NCBI GenBank assembly: GCA_033063855.1
Contig: CP093830.1
Span: forward strand, 10,850,854-10,914,853
DNA from: Smittia aterrima
Lineage: Eukaryota; Arthropoda; Insecta; Diptera; Chironomidae
Reading direction: 5' to 3'
DNA length: 64,000 nt
Shown in pieces: positions 26,541 to 37,428 of this stretch. The notes below the pieces were generated by a model that was not told where the DNA came from, made no database searches, and saw only the letters and a program-made list of their open reading frames with translations. The stretch's first letter is position 1. Every line of letters starts with the position of its first letter. The translations under genes were made by a program, and so were the position numbers.

Positions 26541-27211
26541 TTAACCAAAGTTTTCTTTGAACTTAGATGAAATTGTAAGAAATATCTTCATATTGAAGAT
26601 GGTTCTGTTGTCTGATGTGGTAAAATATAAATTTCCTTTATACTCCCCGGAAGCCACGAAGGCTAAAAATGTTGATAATGGAACTGTTTTGTTCGTAACA
26701 ATAATGTTCTAGAAAAAAAAATTAAAGCAAAAAATACAAAACTCATTAAAATAATTTTTTGAACCTCATAAGGGCATTCGTGACAAATTCCAGGATCTAT
26801 ATCATTTAACGTGAACACAAAATACTTTACTATTTTGTTCTCGGTATTTTTTGACGACATAAGTTCACACCAATTCATCCACGGAGTATGCATAATTTCA
26901 CGAAAAATATTTCCATATCTGTAGAATATGTCTAGTTTCACCTTAATTGACGTCAATTAAAGTTAAAAGAAACTGTATTGAAACTTAAATTTATCTACCC
27001 ATAGTTGAAAAGGTTTTTTGAAAACTAAGTTCATGTTGATAGTGGACACAGATCGACTGTACGACTTTGCGAAGCACGAATAATTTTGAAAAACGAATTC
27101 ATCGGAAATATTACAGCGAACTGCTTTGACGTAAACTCCATGACGATCAACTGCCGATAATCCTGGAGTCAATAAAATTAGGTAAATAATATTCACTGCA
27201 ACTTTCCACAT
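26541..27211 (-). CDS. Secreted DUF1091 family protein, array gene 1
   Basis: Three exons, 27211-26999, 26941-26765 and 26708-26541, all joined in phase 0, encode 185 residues. Exon 1 has a signal peptide (MWKVAVNIIYLILLTPGLSA) and then RHGVYVKAVRCN and QNYSCFAKSYSRS. Exon 2 carries YRYGNIFRE, NWCELM and GICHECPYE. Exon 3 carries VTNKTVPLS, ASGEYKG and ends KENFG. The spacing of cysteines, with the N-W-C and C-P-Y motifs, matches the DUF1091 family (Pfam PF06477), which is expanded in Diptera and related to MD-2-like lipid-binding folds; some members act in chemosensation (CheB). The ligand and tissue are not known. An NYS glycosylation site sits beside the second cysteine. The stop codon of the next gene lies about 130 bp upstream, so any promoter must be very short or shared. 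Confidence 0.87.
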
Positions 27212-27341
27212 TTTTAACTCAACTCGGGAATAAACTAAACTTCAATGCAAAAACCTGACGATTTTCGAGAGAGGAAAAATATATTTTAATAATTGTTCAG
27301 TAATGACTGTCTATTTGACAGTGTCTAATAATCGTTCAAAT

Positions 27342-28016
27342 TTATCCATAATTTTCTTTGTGCTCGTTTGTGACTGTTATGAATCCCTGTATTTCTCCAA
27401 CTAATTGATTTCCAGTAGTGAAACATTGCATAACACCTTTGTATTCTCCGGAAGCGATGAAGGACAAAGCAAATCCAATTGGAATTGATTTGTTCGAAAC
27501 AAAAACACTCTTAAAAAATATATTTTACAAATATTGTTCTTTTATATTGTTTATCGATACCTCATAAGGACATTTGTGACACAGCGCTGGTTCTATGTCC
27601 TGTACAATGTCCACAAAAGCCTTTATCAACGCGTTGCTTCTGCTTTCACTCGCCATAATTTCGCACCAATTTAACTGCCGAACCTGCAAGACTTCGCGGT
27701 AGATTTGTCCGTATCTGTAATAGAAAACAGCTGTAACCTTTAAAACGAGCAATGTAATTATTTTATTTGTATATTTATTACAAATCTGTGATTAAATTAC
27801 CCAAATTTCTTGAAGCGGTTTCGTGAAAGTAACGTTCACGTTGACAGTTGACAAGAATCGACTGTAAGACTTTGCGTAGCACGAGTAGTTTTGATAGACG
27901 AGTGGACTCGAAGAATTACAACGAACTGCTTTAATGTAAACTCCATGACGATCAACTGCCGACAAAGTTGTCAACAAAAGTATTAGACAGAAAATGTTAA
28001 CCGCAGCTTTCCACAT
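27342..28016 (-). CDS. Secreted DUF1091 family protein, array gene 2
   Basis: Exons 28016-27801, 27737-27561 and 27509-27342 (72, 59 and 56 codons with stop) give 186 residues. The signal peptide is MWKAAVNIFCLILLLTTLSA. The conserved core has KAVRCN, QNYSCYAKSYSR, YRYGQIYREVLQ, NWCEIM, ALCHKCPYE and ends EHKENYG. It belongs to a second subtype within the array, shared with gene 5: GQIYREVLQ instead of GNIFRE, FALSF instead of LSTYLAF, and a C/YFTTG segment in exon 3. Exon 3 has an extra cysteine (VMQCFTTG). Function is as for the family: secreted, MD-2-like fold expected, role unknown. The reading frames are intact. Confidence 0.86.
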
Positions 28017-28172
28017 TTTCACGCAAACTGAAATATTTAAAAAAAAATATTTTTTTATTTTTAATGATAAAATCAATTTTTTAGTCGGATTTTATTTTAA
28101 ATTAACAAAATTGTTTCAAATTTGCCTATTTACACCAAAGAGATTTCTGAATGATTCAGACTGAATCTTAGC

Positions 28173-28844
28173 TTATCCATAATTTTCTTTAAACTTGGTT
28201 GAGATCGTAAGGAAAACATTCACTTCTCCGATGGATCTGTTGTCTGCTGTGGTAGTATGTAAAATACCTTTGTACTCTCCGGAAGCCATGAAAGCTAAAT
28301 AAGTCGATAATGGAACAGTTTTGTTCGTAACAATAAGGCTCTTCAAATAAAATTATCAAAATCTTTTTGTTTATGAAAACATTAAATTATTTTTCAAACC
28401 TTATAAGGGCATGCGTGACAAATTCCAGGTTCAATAGTATTTAACATGAACACAAAATACTTTACTATTGCGTTCTCCATACTTTTTGACGACATAAGTT
28501 CACACCAATTTATCCACGGAGTATGCAGAACTTCACGAAAAATATTTCCATATCTGTAGAATGCGTCTAGTTTCACCTTAATAGATGAAAAGTTGAAAGA
28601 AACTGTATTAAAATTTAAATTTATCTACCCATAGTTGTCGAATAGGTTTTTTGAAAACTAAGTTCATGTTGATAGTGGACATAGATCGACTGTACGACTT
28701 TGCGTAGCACGAGTAGTTTTGGAAAACGAATTCAGTGGAATGATTACAGCGAACTGCTTTGACGTAAACTCCATGGCGATCAATAGCTGATAAAGTTGTC
28801 GACAAAAGAATTAGACAAAAAATGTTAACCGCAACTTTCCACAT
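28173..28844 (-). CDS. Secreted DUF1091 family protein, array gene 3
   Basis: Exons 28844-28629, 28576-28400 and 28340-28173 (72, 59 and 56 codons with stop) encode 186 residues. The signal peptide is MWKVAVNIFCLILLSTTLSA, followed by IDRHGVYVKAVRCN. Exon 2 shows YRYGNIFREVLHTPW, NWCELM and GICHACPYK; exon 3 shows VTNKTVPLSTYLAFMASG and ends KENYG. It is closest by eye to gene 1 (HTPW motif, KYFVF segment), so genes 1 and 3 are probably recent duplicates. Introns are 52 and 59 nt. All splice sites follow GT..AG. The protein should be exported; no function beyond the family is visible. Confidence 0.87.
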
Positions 28845-29003
28845 TTTCAAGCAAACTGAAATATTTGAAAAAAAAAAGCTTTTTTTTGATGCTGAAATTA
28901 AAGTTTTAGGTAGTCGGATTTTATTTTCAATTGTCAACTGCCATTTGATATCATTTAATAATTCAATTATCAAAATTGTTTCAAATTGGCTTTGAACCTT
29001 AGT

Positions 29004-29671
29004 TTATCCATAATTTTCTTTAAACTTGGTTGAGATTGTAATGAATACATGTATTTCTCCGATGGTTGTGTTGTCTGATGTAGTAGTATATATAATACCT
29101 TTGTATTCTCCGGAAGCCACGAAAGCTAAATAAGTCGATAATGCAACTGTTTTGTTCGTAACAATAACTCTCTTCAAATAAAATTATCTAAATATTTTTT
29201 GAAGACATTAAAATATTTTTCAAACCTCATAAGGGCATTCGTGACAAAGTCCAGGATCAATATCATTTAACATGTAAACAAAAGCCTTCACCAACATGTT
29301 TTTACTATTTCTGTTTGCCAACATAAGTTCGCACCAGTTTATTGTCGGAGTTGTAAGAACTTCGCGAAAAATATTTCCGTATCTGTAGAATGAGACAAGT
29401 TTCACCTTCGCAAAAGTCGATTAGTAAACTGAAATTTAAACTAAACTTATGTTACCCCAATGCCTCCAATCGGTTTTTTGAAAGCAATGTTCACGTTGAT
29501 AGTTGATATTGATCGACTGTAAGACTTTGCGAAGCACGAGTAGTTTTGATAGATGAGCGGATGAGAAAAATTACAACGAACTGCTTTGACGTAAACTCCA
29601 TGACGATCAACTGCCGACAAAGTTGCGGACAAAAGAATTAGACAGAAAACGTTAACCGCAGCTTTCCACAT
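29004..29671 (-). CDS. Secreted DUF1091 family protein, array gene 4
   Basis: Exons 29671-29456, 29405-29226 and 29171-29004 (72, 60 and 56 codons with stop) give 187 residues. The signal peptide is MWKAAVNVFCLILLSATLSA. Exon 2 is one codon longer than in the other members (MLANRNSKNMLV region). The usual Trp codon at the end of exon 1 is replaced by Gly (PIGGIG before the GTAACA donor). The core motifs RCNFS, NYSCFAKS, YRYGNIFREVL, NWCELM, GLCHECPYE and final KENYG are intact. It is of the GNIFRE subtype with genes 1 and 3. A secreted protein of unknown ligand is expected. Confidence 0.86.
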
Positions 29672-29733
29672 TTTCGAAGCAAATGAAACAAAAAAAATTT
29701 GTTTATTAGACTGTAATTGCTTGAGAAATTGGT

Positions 29734-30466
29734 TTAGAGTTTTTTACACTTTATGATGATAGCTCGACGATGATTTTCAAACGATAAACGATCGTTCAAA
29801 CTTATCCAAAGTTTTCTTTGTGCTCGGTTGTGACTGTTGTAAATAATTGCGCTTCTCCAAAATTTTTGACATCCTGTTGTGAAATACTGTAAAACGCTTT
29901 TGTATTCTCCAGATGCCATGAAGGACAAAGCAAATCCAATGGGAATAGTTTTGTTTGCCACAATAATACGCTACAATGAAGATTTTTTATTTCCGGAAAT
30001 AAAATAATCATTAATACCTTGTAAGGACATTTGTGACTTAGACCAGGCTCTATATCGCTTAAAGTGTCCAAAAAAGCTTTCATTAACAATTTAACTTCGG
30101 GTTTAGTTGCCATCAGACTACACCAATTTATCACAGGAAGTTGCAAGACTTCGCGATAAATTTGTCCATATCTGTAGTAAATTATTGGTCTTAACTTAAA
30201 TAAATAAAAAATTAATAATTATTTTGGATAAATATTAAATTTATTTCTACCCAAACTTTATGAATCGGCTGCTTAAAAGTCACCTCCATGTTCATAGTTG
30301 ATACGGTTCGACTGTACGATTTTGCGAAGCACGAATAGTTTTGCATTACAAGTGCATCAGAGAAATTACAACGAACTGCTTTAACATAAACACCACGAAG
30401 CTCAACTGCTGTTATTCCTGGAGCTAAAAAAATAATTAAAATAAAATTTACTTCAACTTTCAACAT
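29734..30466 (-). pseudogene. DUF1091 family gene 5, frameshifted in exon 3
   Basis: Exons 30466-30251 and 30194-30018 are intact: signal peptide MLKVEVNFILIIFLAPGITA, then RCNFS, NYSCFAKSYSR, YRYGQIYREVLQ, NWCSLM and LSHKCPYK. Exon 3 starts at 29970 and matches gene 2 through FALSF and ASGEYK. Near 29857-29866 one extra base in a T/A-rich run shifts the frame. The family ending HKENFG and its stop (29802-29804) are still present in the other frame, while the shifted frame runs on to 29734 with an unrelated tail. This is either a recent disabling mutation or a base-calling error in a homopolymer. The first cysteine of the CHxC motif is serine here. With one base less the gene would be 186 codons long like its neighbours. 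Confidence 0.82.
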
Positions 30467-30682
30467 TTTCAACCAACTGAAGCCGCGTTTAAAGTCTCTC
30501 AAACTCTCTAAAATTATGTAAAAATTAACTTTGTTTCCAGTTGGATTCTAATTTTTAATAACTGAAATAATTTCAGTGAAATTATTTTAAATTTTTTATT
30601 TTAACATTTTTTGGGTTCACAGAAATTTGTCTCTCCACAAAAATAAAATATTACAAAATGACCGGAAAACGACCACTCAAAT

Positions 30683-30768
30683 TTAACCAAAATTTTCTTT
30701 GTGTTCTGATGTAACTGTTATGAATTGTACTTCTCCTTTGCACAACTCTTTTGTACTCTCCGGAAACG
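30683..30768 (-). pseudogene. DUF1091 exon 3 fragment, array gene 6 relic
   Basis: On the minus strand this stretch reads as a family exon 3 with its middle removed: SGEYK, then after a loss of roughly ten codons GEVQFITVTSEHKENFG and a stop at 30683-30685. The ending is of the gene 2/5 subtype (ITVT, EHKENFG). No matching exon 1 or 2 could be found upstream in 30780-31300. It marks the decayed end of the array. Confidence 0.75.
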
Positions 30769-32354
30769 ATTGGACTCCAGTCTGATTGTTCTTCTAATTA
30801 CCAAAAATTTAATTTAAAAAAATTCTCATTAGTTACACAACTCAAGCCTATCCAGGTTGCATCAAAACTTATTTCAGGAAAATAACAAAATTCCTTCAAA
30901 GTAAAATAATCCTGAGCCATGCATATCTTAATGGGATGAAAAGAAAATATTGTTGGAGCGACTTCTCCATTTCCATTATTTTAAATTCCTAAAACGAAAC
31001 TGGTTCAAGTGCTGAATAAACATGTTGTCGAAACAAACTGCCAGGGAGCACGAAAGGGGGATAAGAGAATATTTTTAAATTGCGAAATGTTTTCATATCT
31101 CGAGTCTCGTGTTATTCTTTTGCCGTTAACAATGAAAATTGCTCCTCAGCATTCAAATTTAATGGCAATCGGGGATTTGGATATTTAAATTCAGCATCGG
31201 TAAACTTTTGAATACTTTAGCAATAAAACTTTAACTTGGATTGAGCTCACAAACGTTTTAATGAGCTTTAATATGTTTCTCGAAGAAGATATCTCGAAAG
31301 ATATTTACCGGATCTTGCAATCTTCAAATATTAAAAGAAACCATTTCATCTTCATTTCTAATAATTTTTCAAACAATCTTGCTCAGCAATAAATCGCCTC
31401 GGAAAGTTCATCTCTCCTTGTTTCAATCCCTTCGGGTTTAATAAATAACCTAAACTTTTCATGAGGATACGAAGTCGAGTCTTATGAGATTTTCATACGG
31501 AAATTCATCTTAAGTTTTCTCTGACGGATCCGATGCTGCAAGTCTCGTTGGAGAATCGTTTCGTAAAATCGTTTGGTGTTTAATCCTTGAGGAATCTTCG
31601 AGAGATTTAGGGAAACAATAAGTTTTGTTCAAAATTTAATTCTCCTTATGAAGTGGAATGAGAGAAAGAACGAGAAGTTCATGAAACTATTTCGACATGT
31701 AGCAGATTTCTGATCTGATGAGGATTTGAGGGAATCACCAAGCATTCATTTCTTTTTGGGATATTTGCGTTCATTTCTCCTCCAGACACAAGTAACAATA
31801 ACTGTGAATTGTATTTTTCATCCTGAACGTGTCTTCCATACCAAAACTCACCGTCAAGCGTCATGTGGGGAAACGTGAAGTGGATGGATAGCAAGCAAAG
31901 ACGATAACGGAGGAGAATAAAACTGATTTTCAGATTAAAGATAAACTTTCATTCGAGAGATGGAAGTGGAAGGCGAAAATATCACGAGGGGATTCCCATG
32001 AAACTTTATCGTCTCATAAAGCCGCTTCAACGCTTCTTCTCATATGGCAGGCAATATCCGGCAAGGAGAAGGGAAAAGAAAACTTTATTGTGATGCAAAT
32101 GTTGAGTGCGGTTGACATGTCATCAAGATCTGTGTGTGGAAAGGCAAATCCAACAATTAACATCCCAGCCAAACGATTCTCCGATTATTGCGATGAGATT
32201 CATGCGAGTGTTGAGGGAAACCTTTCGCTAAGGTAAAATGAACTCAATTTCACGGGACGATTACTATACGGGGGAGCCAATTTAATCGGATATGTTAAAA
32301 AGATGAAAATTTGTTGACTAGGGTTTCCTGAGATGGATTAGAAAGCGACGTTTT
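30769..32354. other. Gene-poor stretch beyond the DUF1091 array
   Basis: No recognised gene. One frame at 31679-31894 (minus, 71 codons, containing LDGEFWYGRHV and ECLVIPSNPHQIRNLLHV) reads more like protein than its neighbours but has no family match that I can name. It could be a short exon. The remainder is AT-rich intergenic DNA. Confidence 0.45.
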
Positions 32355-32756
32355 TTATTGATACAAAGACATCAAAACATAACCAATCATCAACAAGACC
32401 AAGATCATGAAAGCAAAGGATTCCTTTGACGTGCGACGATTTAAATTCAAAATATTTTCTTCCATTCCTCGTAATTCTCCTTTCAGTCGGTTTATGTGAA
32501 TCTCCGATAGTTTGTACTCAAGTCTCAACAGTTTGAGTAAATGAGTTGAGCTGGCTTTAAGCTTCAAGATTTCTTCATCCTTCTTCTCGAGCTCTTCAAG
32601 AAGAATTACGATCTTATCATTCGATTTCTAAAAGAAAGAAATTTATTGGAAACGAAATTCCCTGAAGCACAAACAAACCTGAAGCTCTGACTTCAAGAAA
32701 CACTTTGATTCGATTTCGTTACAATTTGATTTAGGACGCGGTTTGAAAGTTTGCAT
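32355..32756 (-). CDS. Small coiled-coil protein with C-terminal membrane anchor
   Basis: Two exons, 32756-32679 and 32627-32355, with a 51-nt GT..AG intron in phase 0, encode 116 residues. The first 26 residues are polar with three of the protein's few cysteine-adjacent basic stretches. Residues about 27-90 are a charged heptad-like helix (ILLEELEKKDEEILKLKAS, HLLKLLRLEYKLSEIHINRL). Residues about 96-113 form a single hydrophobic segment (FAFMILVLLMIGYVLMSL) at the very C-terminus. This layout is that of tail-anchored proteins inserted after translation, such as SNARE-like or Golgi/ER tether proteins. I cannot name a family. Start choice: the ATG opens the first exon and the upstream DNA has no better start in frame. 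It lies 120 bp from the P450 relic on the same strand. Confidence 0.68.
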
Positions 32757-32881
32757 TTTGACGAAATAAATTTGTATCGCGAGTGCTGAGATCAATGTTT
32801 TATTTCAATCAATCTCTCCGCTTCAATTCGACGACAATTTTGTCTTCAATTTCATTTCAAATTCCCATTTGCGTTGTGAGT

Positions 32882-33470
32882 TCAAGTTTCTCCCAATTTA
32901 TCAAAAACTTCAATTGTAAATTTACTCAAAAGTTTGAAGATGACGAGCTTCGCTTGCATTAATGCGAATCGACTTTCAATGCAAATTCGAGGACCTGAAC
33001 CAAATGGAATGAAAGAGCCCGGAACAATCAAACTCTTTCTGTCATCATCAAATCGATGCGGATCAAAAAATTTCGAATCGCATCGAATGGGAATGTAAAT
33101 TGGATCCCCACTCTTCATCTGAATAGCTCCCAAGTCAATGAGATAATCCTTGTTCGCGGTTCGTAAAAAACACGAGAGACCAGAAGCGTAAGCATTCCGA
33201 AATGACATGATCGAGAAATTTCATTTTGTGCAAAGCTTCGTAAGTGATTGACTTTCCATTCAAACTCAACGCAACTTTATCAATCTCGTTGATCAATGCG
33301 CCATGAAATCTTCATCCGTCCAATTATTCTTTAGATTTTTAGGTTTCACATCAAACTAAACGTTAGCCGAGAAATTTCTCAGATCTTTCAAATAATTAAC
33401 ATTGTAACCACGATTTTCCATTTTAATTTTTTTCACGACCTTGACAAATGAAATCTTTGCATTGACTGAC
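32882..33470 (-). pseudogene. Cytochrome P450 (CYP9-like) pseudogene
   Basis: Pieces of a P450 C-terminal half lie in order on the minus strand but in different frames: WTDEDFMA (near 33310-33335), then INEIDKVALSLNGKSITYEA and LHKMKFLDHVISECLR (helix K region), then NKDYLIDLG and the PERF-like FFDPHRFDDDRK, and the haem loop FIPFGSGPRICIESRFALMQ. About 40 residues including the helix I oxygen-binding AGxDT motif are missing between FMA and INEI. There is at least one stop/frameshift there and another frameshift between TNRE and NKDY. The haem loop has Glu in place of the conserved Gly after the Cys-Ile ligand pair. Wording such as LNGKSITYEALHKMKF is typical of insect CYP9 enzymes. No catalytic protein can be made. 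The relic ends close to the edge of the inverted-repeat island at 33548. Confidence 0.85.
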
Positions 33471-33547
33471 TTCAAAATATTATCAACAACATTATTAATG
33501 TTCTGTTATGTCGTTGAAAATGAAAACTAAAAATGAAATAAATTTGA

Positions 33548-35735
33548 ATACGTGAGTCGTCTCAAACTACGATGCATCGACAATGATAAATTTCCTCTAA
33601 TGCAGTTTTCAGCATCGTCCTGAAGATTCAAATCCAATTTTCCTTATTGGAACGGAATAGTCGAGAAGGATGGACGAGGAAATTTCTTCTCGATTGGAGC
33701 ATTAATTTCACAGGAAGAATAATATTGGAGAGCGAGCTTGTGTAAAGCTTTGGATTGAATGAACGAACTAATTTTGTGGCTCGAGATGATGATGCATGTG
33801 GTTTTGCTTGTTTGCCTCAAACTTCAGATCCGCTGCAACTTTGAACATCGATCAATAGAACTGTTCAGAGAAGTTTGCATAAGTTTAATCAAATTTGAAT
33901 TGAGCGAAAGCTTTAGAATGAAGTTCGATTACTTTTCGACCGATTGCGCTTTGATATCGCGAAAGCAATTTTCAATTTGGAAGAAGCGTCGAAGGTAAAC
34001 AGCTTTAAGCAGCTTCTCTGGTGATGTAATGCGATTATTGATTGACTGTTTAGTCCTCGCTTTCGCTCTCTTCTCTTATGAAACGATTCAATCGTTTTTC
34101 TTCGCCTGCTGATGCCTCTAAGGCAACAATATTACTCTCACGTTTCGATACCAAAACAAACATAAAACTTCGTTGCTTTAGCTAAGAACGAAACTGCAAG
34201 GATTTTATTTCTGGAACATAAAAAATCTTTTATCAATAAAAACGTCTTTGAGAGTTCGTAAAGGAATTTCCGTCTTCATTTGGTTTTCCTCGAAGATGTT
34301 TCCATCTGCAATGGCCTGATCTGCTTTCGTATGGCAATTGAGAAATCTTCAATTGAAAAAGAAGAATTTGAATAAAATGAAATTCTTCACGAAAGCAAAA
34401 GCTCGTCAAGTGGAAGGTCTTAATTAATTTACTCGCCCTCAGCTCATGATCTTAATAAATAATCTCGGGTTGTTTCAGCCCGTTTCCCTAAACTCTCGGA
34501 TTCCGACGAAGTTTAGATTTCTTGAGGATTTCAAATCCAAACGATTCGAGCAATAGGAGACGTGAGACTTTCTGTGGCAAATAAAATTAACTGATTCTCA
34601 TGCTCGACTTCATCTCCGAGCTCGCATTCAAATTCAAATTCAGAAACTTCTGCATGGATAATTGAAGTGGCTTGTTAGTTATCCCGAAATTCAATTTGAA
34701 AGGAAAATGCAAAGACGTTGAGCGCTCAAAGTAAAATACATTAAAAGAAATGAATAAATTATTCATTAGGCCTTCAATCCGAGTGAGCTCGACGAGTCAA
34801 ATTATGACTCTCGACTTCAGCCATAACAAAACGATCTTTTAATAAGAAATTTATTTTCCGTGAAAGCTTTGGTCTCTTCATCTCCTCCCTCGACTCTCTC
34901 GTACGTTCTCCAGTCGAGAGACAAATTCATTTTGAAATTTTATGATGTTTGAAGGAAGTTGGTGGCCATTTGAATTGGAGCGGAAACTTTCCGCTTTCAA
35001 CGAGTTCAATCACTTGAAGTAAGCGAATATTTTATGCAAATAGCCTCGAGAGTCAATTTGAGATTCATTTCGAAGAAGGAATAAGAATATTTCTCATCTA
35101 ATTAATGAGCGACCGATAAATTAATCAAAACAAAATTAAAAGGTAACTCCGCCCACTCTTCATCAAAAGTAATTCATGCAAGGAACTGAAATTATCTCAT
35201 GGCAAAGTGTACAGGTCAGAAAAGGTCGAAAGTTGCTGATTTCGAGAGAAATAATTGCGTGCTAATTCAATTAATCGTCAAATCATTTGGATCGTTTTAA
35301 TTGCGGTTGAAGGAAAAGGTTTCCATCGGTCAAATCAACATCTAAAAATTTCTCTAAAATCTTTTCTCCTCCGTTGATTAGCTTTTGCATTGCTAAATAG
35401 AAAATCCTGCAGAAGACCAGAAGACTTCAACTCAACGACTTTCCTTCATCTCGCAATGCTCGACGAGACGATTTATTTACATTTCATGCAATTAAAAGCA
35501 ACAAAGAACCGTGAGAAAAGATAACATTAAATTTTATTGTCTGCATTGTGGCAGCAACCGAGGGAAAGAAAATAAAAGAAGTTGGAACAATGAGGAGAGC
35601 TTTCCCCCAAAACAAAAGGAGCGAGTTTATTTTCCTTTCACAAAAACCAAGAAGAAAGGATGCTCATAAAATTTTATAACGTTTACTTTTACAACATCTG
35701 CTGATACAGGAAGGAAAGTTTGCTTCGAAGATAAC
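33548..35735 (+). repeat. Inverted-repeat island Y1, left copy
   Basis: About 2.19 kb matching the reverse complement of about 60785-62972. The match begins at acgtgagtcgtctca and ends near tcaacgggg/cgttgatatc. The core is nearly identical, for example over 33759-33998 and 62523-62762, which share a 79-codon frame. No recognisable gene lies inside; the shared frame has one hydrophobic segment (MMMHVVLLVCLKL) but no family match. The island appears to be non-coding or to carry exons that I do not recognise. Confidence 0.88.
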
Positions 35736-37164
35736 GATCAACGGGGAGAAACGACGAAAGCTTCGACAGCAAACTTTCTATCTTGATGAGGTGGAAAAAC
35801 ATTTTCAAACGACAATTATTTTGTAGTTTCGTGCCAAAGCTTTGAATCGACAATGATCTTGAAGCTTTGTTTGAAACTTTCTTGTTTTTGTTTCAACTAT
35901 GAGTAACATTTCACAAGGATATTCAGAAGCTTCGTGGAGAGCTCGACTCTTTGTGAATTAGTTCTTGTTGCAAGCGCATTTAAAACCTAAAATATTTTGC
36001 AGGTTTATTAAAAATTCTACAACGGCTTGAAAACAAAACAAAGCTAGAGCAAAATTAATTAAAAATTCCTGTGAGAAAGAATTCATGTGCGAAGCGAATT
36101 GAACATATTTTTGCTTTTATTGTCCTCGCCCAGATCCATGAGTTCAAGTATTTTTAATTTTAAATTAATTTTAATCCTCTTGGCGAGTGTTTTACGTTGG
36201 CAACCGTCGACAGAAGATTTCCTCGAGCTTTCAAGTGAGAGAGGTTGTAAAAGGAACTTTCGCAATTACCCGCATCGCTCCTAAAGCATTTGACCAGCGC
36301 CTTTGAGCTTATCTTCTTCGAGAAGATAAAACGAGAATTCAAAATGATAAGCTTGCTCCCTCGTAAAATTCTTCAACGCAGAGGCCAGAACTCGGGATAT
36401 AAAAATTATCATTGTTTAGCCATACAACAAAACGAGACAATTGCTTCTGTTTATCTTTTCCGGTCTTGAAGCTTTAAACGTCGGATTTACTACGTAACTG
36501 TGCAATGAAATTTAACGAGATTACGTTTGTTTTCCGGAAGAAAAAGACTTTTGATAGCTTCATAAAAAATTAATTTAGTCATTTTCCAAATTGTAAAACA
36601 CAAACGAATTTCCGTTCGTCTCTCTTTTTCTTTTCTGCTGCAACCAAAGATTGAACTGCATAATCTTTATGATTATTTTCGACTCTAAACATAAAAGACT
36701 CTTTAATATCCTTGATGCAAAGAGAGAGAGAGAGAGAGTAAGAGAGAAATGAAAATAAAAAAAATCCCCCGGCGAATGTTTATTGTTATGAGCACTTTTA
36801 TTTGAATTATGTGAAGAATTATTCGCTCAAAAAAAGTGGAAAATCCAAATCCGCAAATTTATTTCATTTTATACAAAATAGAAGAACAATTATTTATTGA
36901 AGCTTTCGTAGTTTAACGAGCGCAAAAGCTTTTAAAGCTCCAAAAGATGAAAACATTTCCGGTTTCGTTATTCGCGTCACAAGCAAAAAAAAAAAGAATG
37001 TTCATTCTCTTCCCGTGAATACGTAATTAATAATCAACCTCTGAGAATTTGAATCGAAGTGTTGAGTTATAAAAATTTAATCAAAGCTTTCGCAATTAAT
37101 CAGAACACTCAGACAAAGTTTCAGTTTGTTGGTTTAATTAAAATTTACAACTCCGAAGAATGCG
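35736..37164. other. Unmatched spacer inside set Y, left
   Basis: About 1.4 kb between islands Y1 and Y2 with no visible similarity to the corresponding 1.1 kb at 59673-60784. It holds an (AG)9 microsatellite at 36721-36738. No gene is recognised; overlapping short frames around 36083-36342 look random. Confidence 0.55.
36721..36738 (+). repeat. (AG)9 microsatellite
   Basis: Nine AG units in a row, followed by an interrupted extension (taagagaga). Confidence 0.95.
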
Positions 37165-37428
37165 CTCAAGCTCTCCACAGAGAAATTAAAGCAGCTTCGT
37201 CTTTTTGTGGCTTTTTGCGAAAGTTAATTGAATTTTTGGTCGTGCCAAGGGACTGTTGAGAAAATATTACGAACGTTCACAGCATTATGAGGATAATTGC
37301 GTAATGTGTCATACCGCAGAGCACACGAGAGATCTGAGCAGTCCCAATCGAACATAAAGCGAGATTACACACATCGCAACAAAGAAATAATCAAACAGCA
37401 TCACCAGGGCAACATAAATTTCAAACCA
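37165..37428 (+). repeat. Inverted-repeat island Y2, left copy
   Basis: About 260 bp matching the reverse complement of about 59408-59672. Both copies contain the same frame segment (ALHREIKAASSFCGFL), differing at its last residue. The match ends at gcaacataaatttcaaa. It is collinear with islands Y1 and Y3. Confidence 0.85.

Noticed and set aside
33759..33998. 79-codon frame with a hydrophobic stretch, shared by both copies of island Y1
   Set aside because: Identity is explained by the island. It could be an exon, since it ends near a GTAAAC donor, but there is no family match or partner exon.
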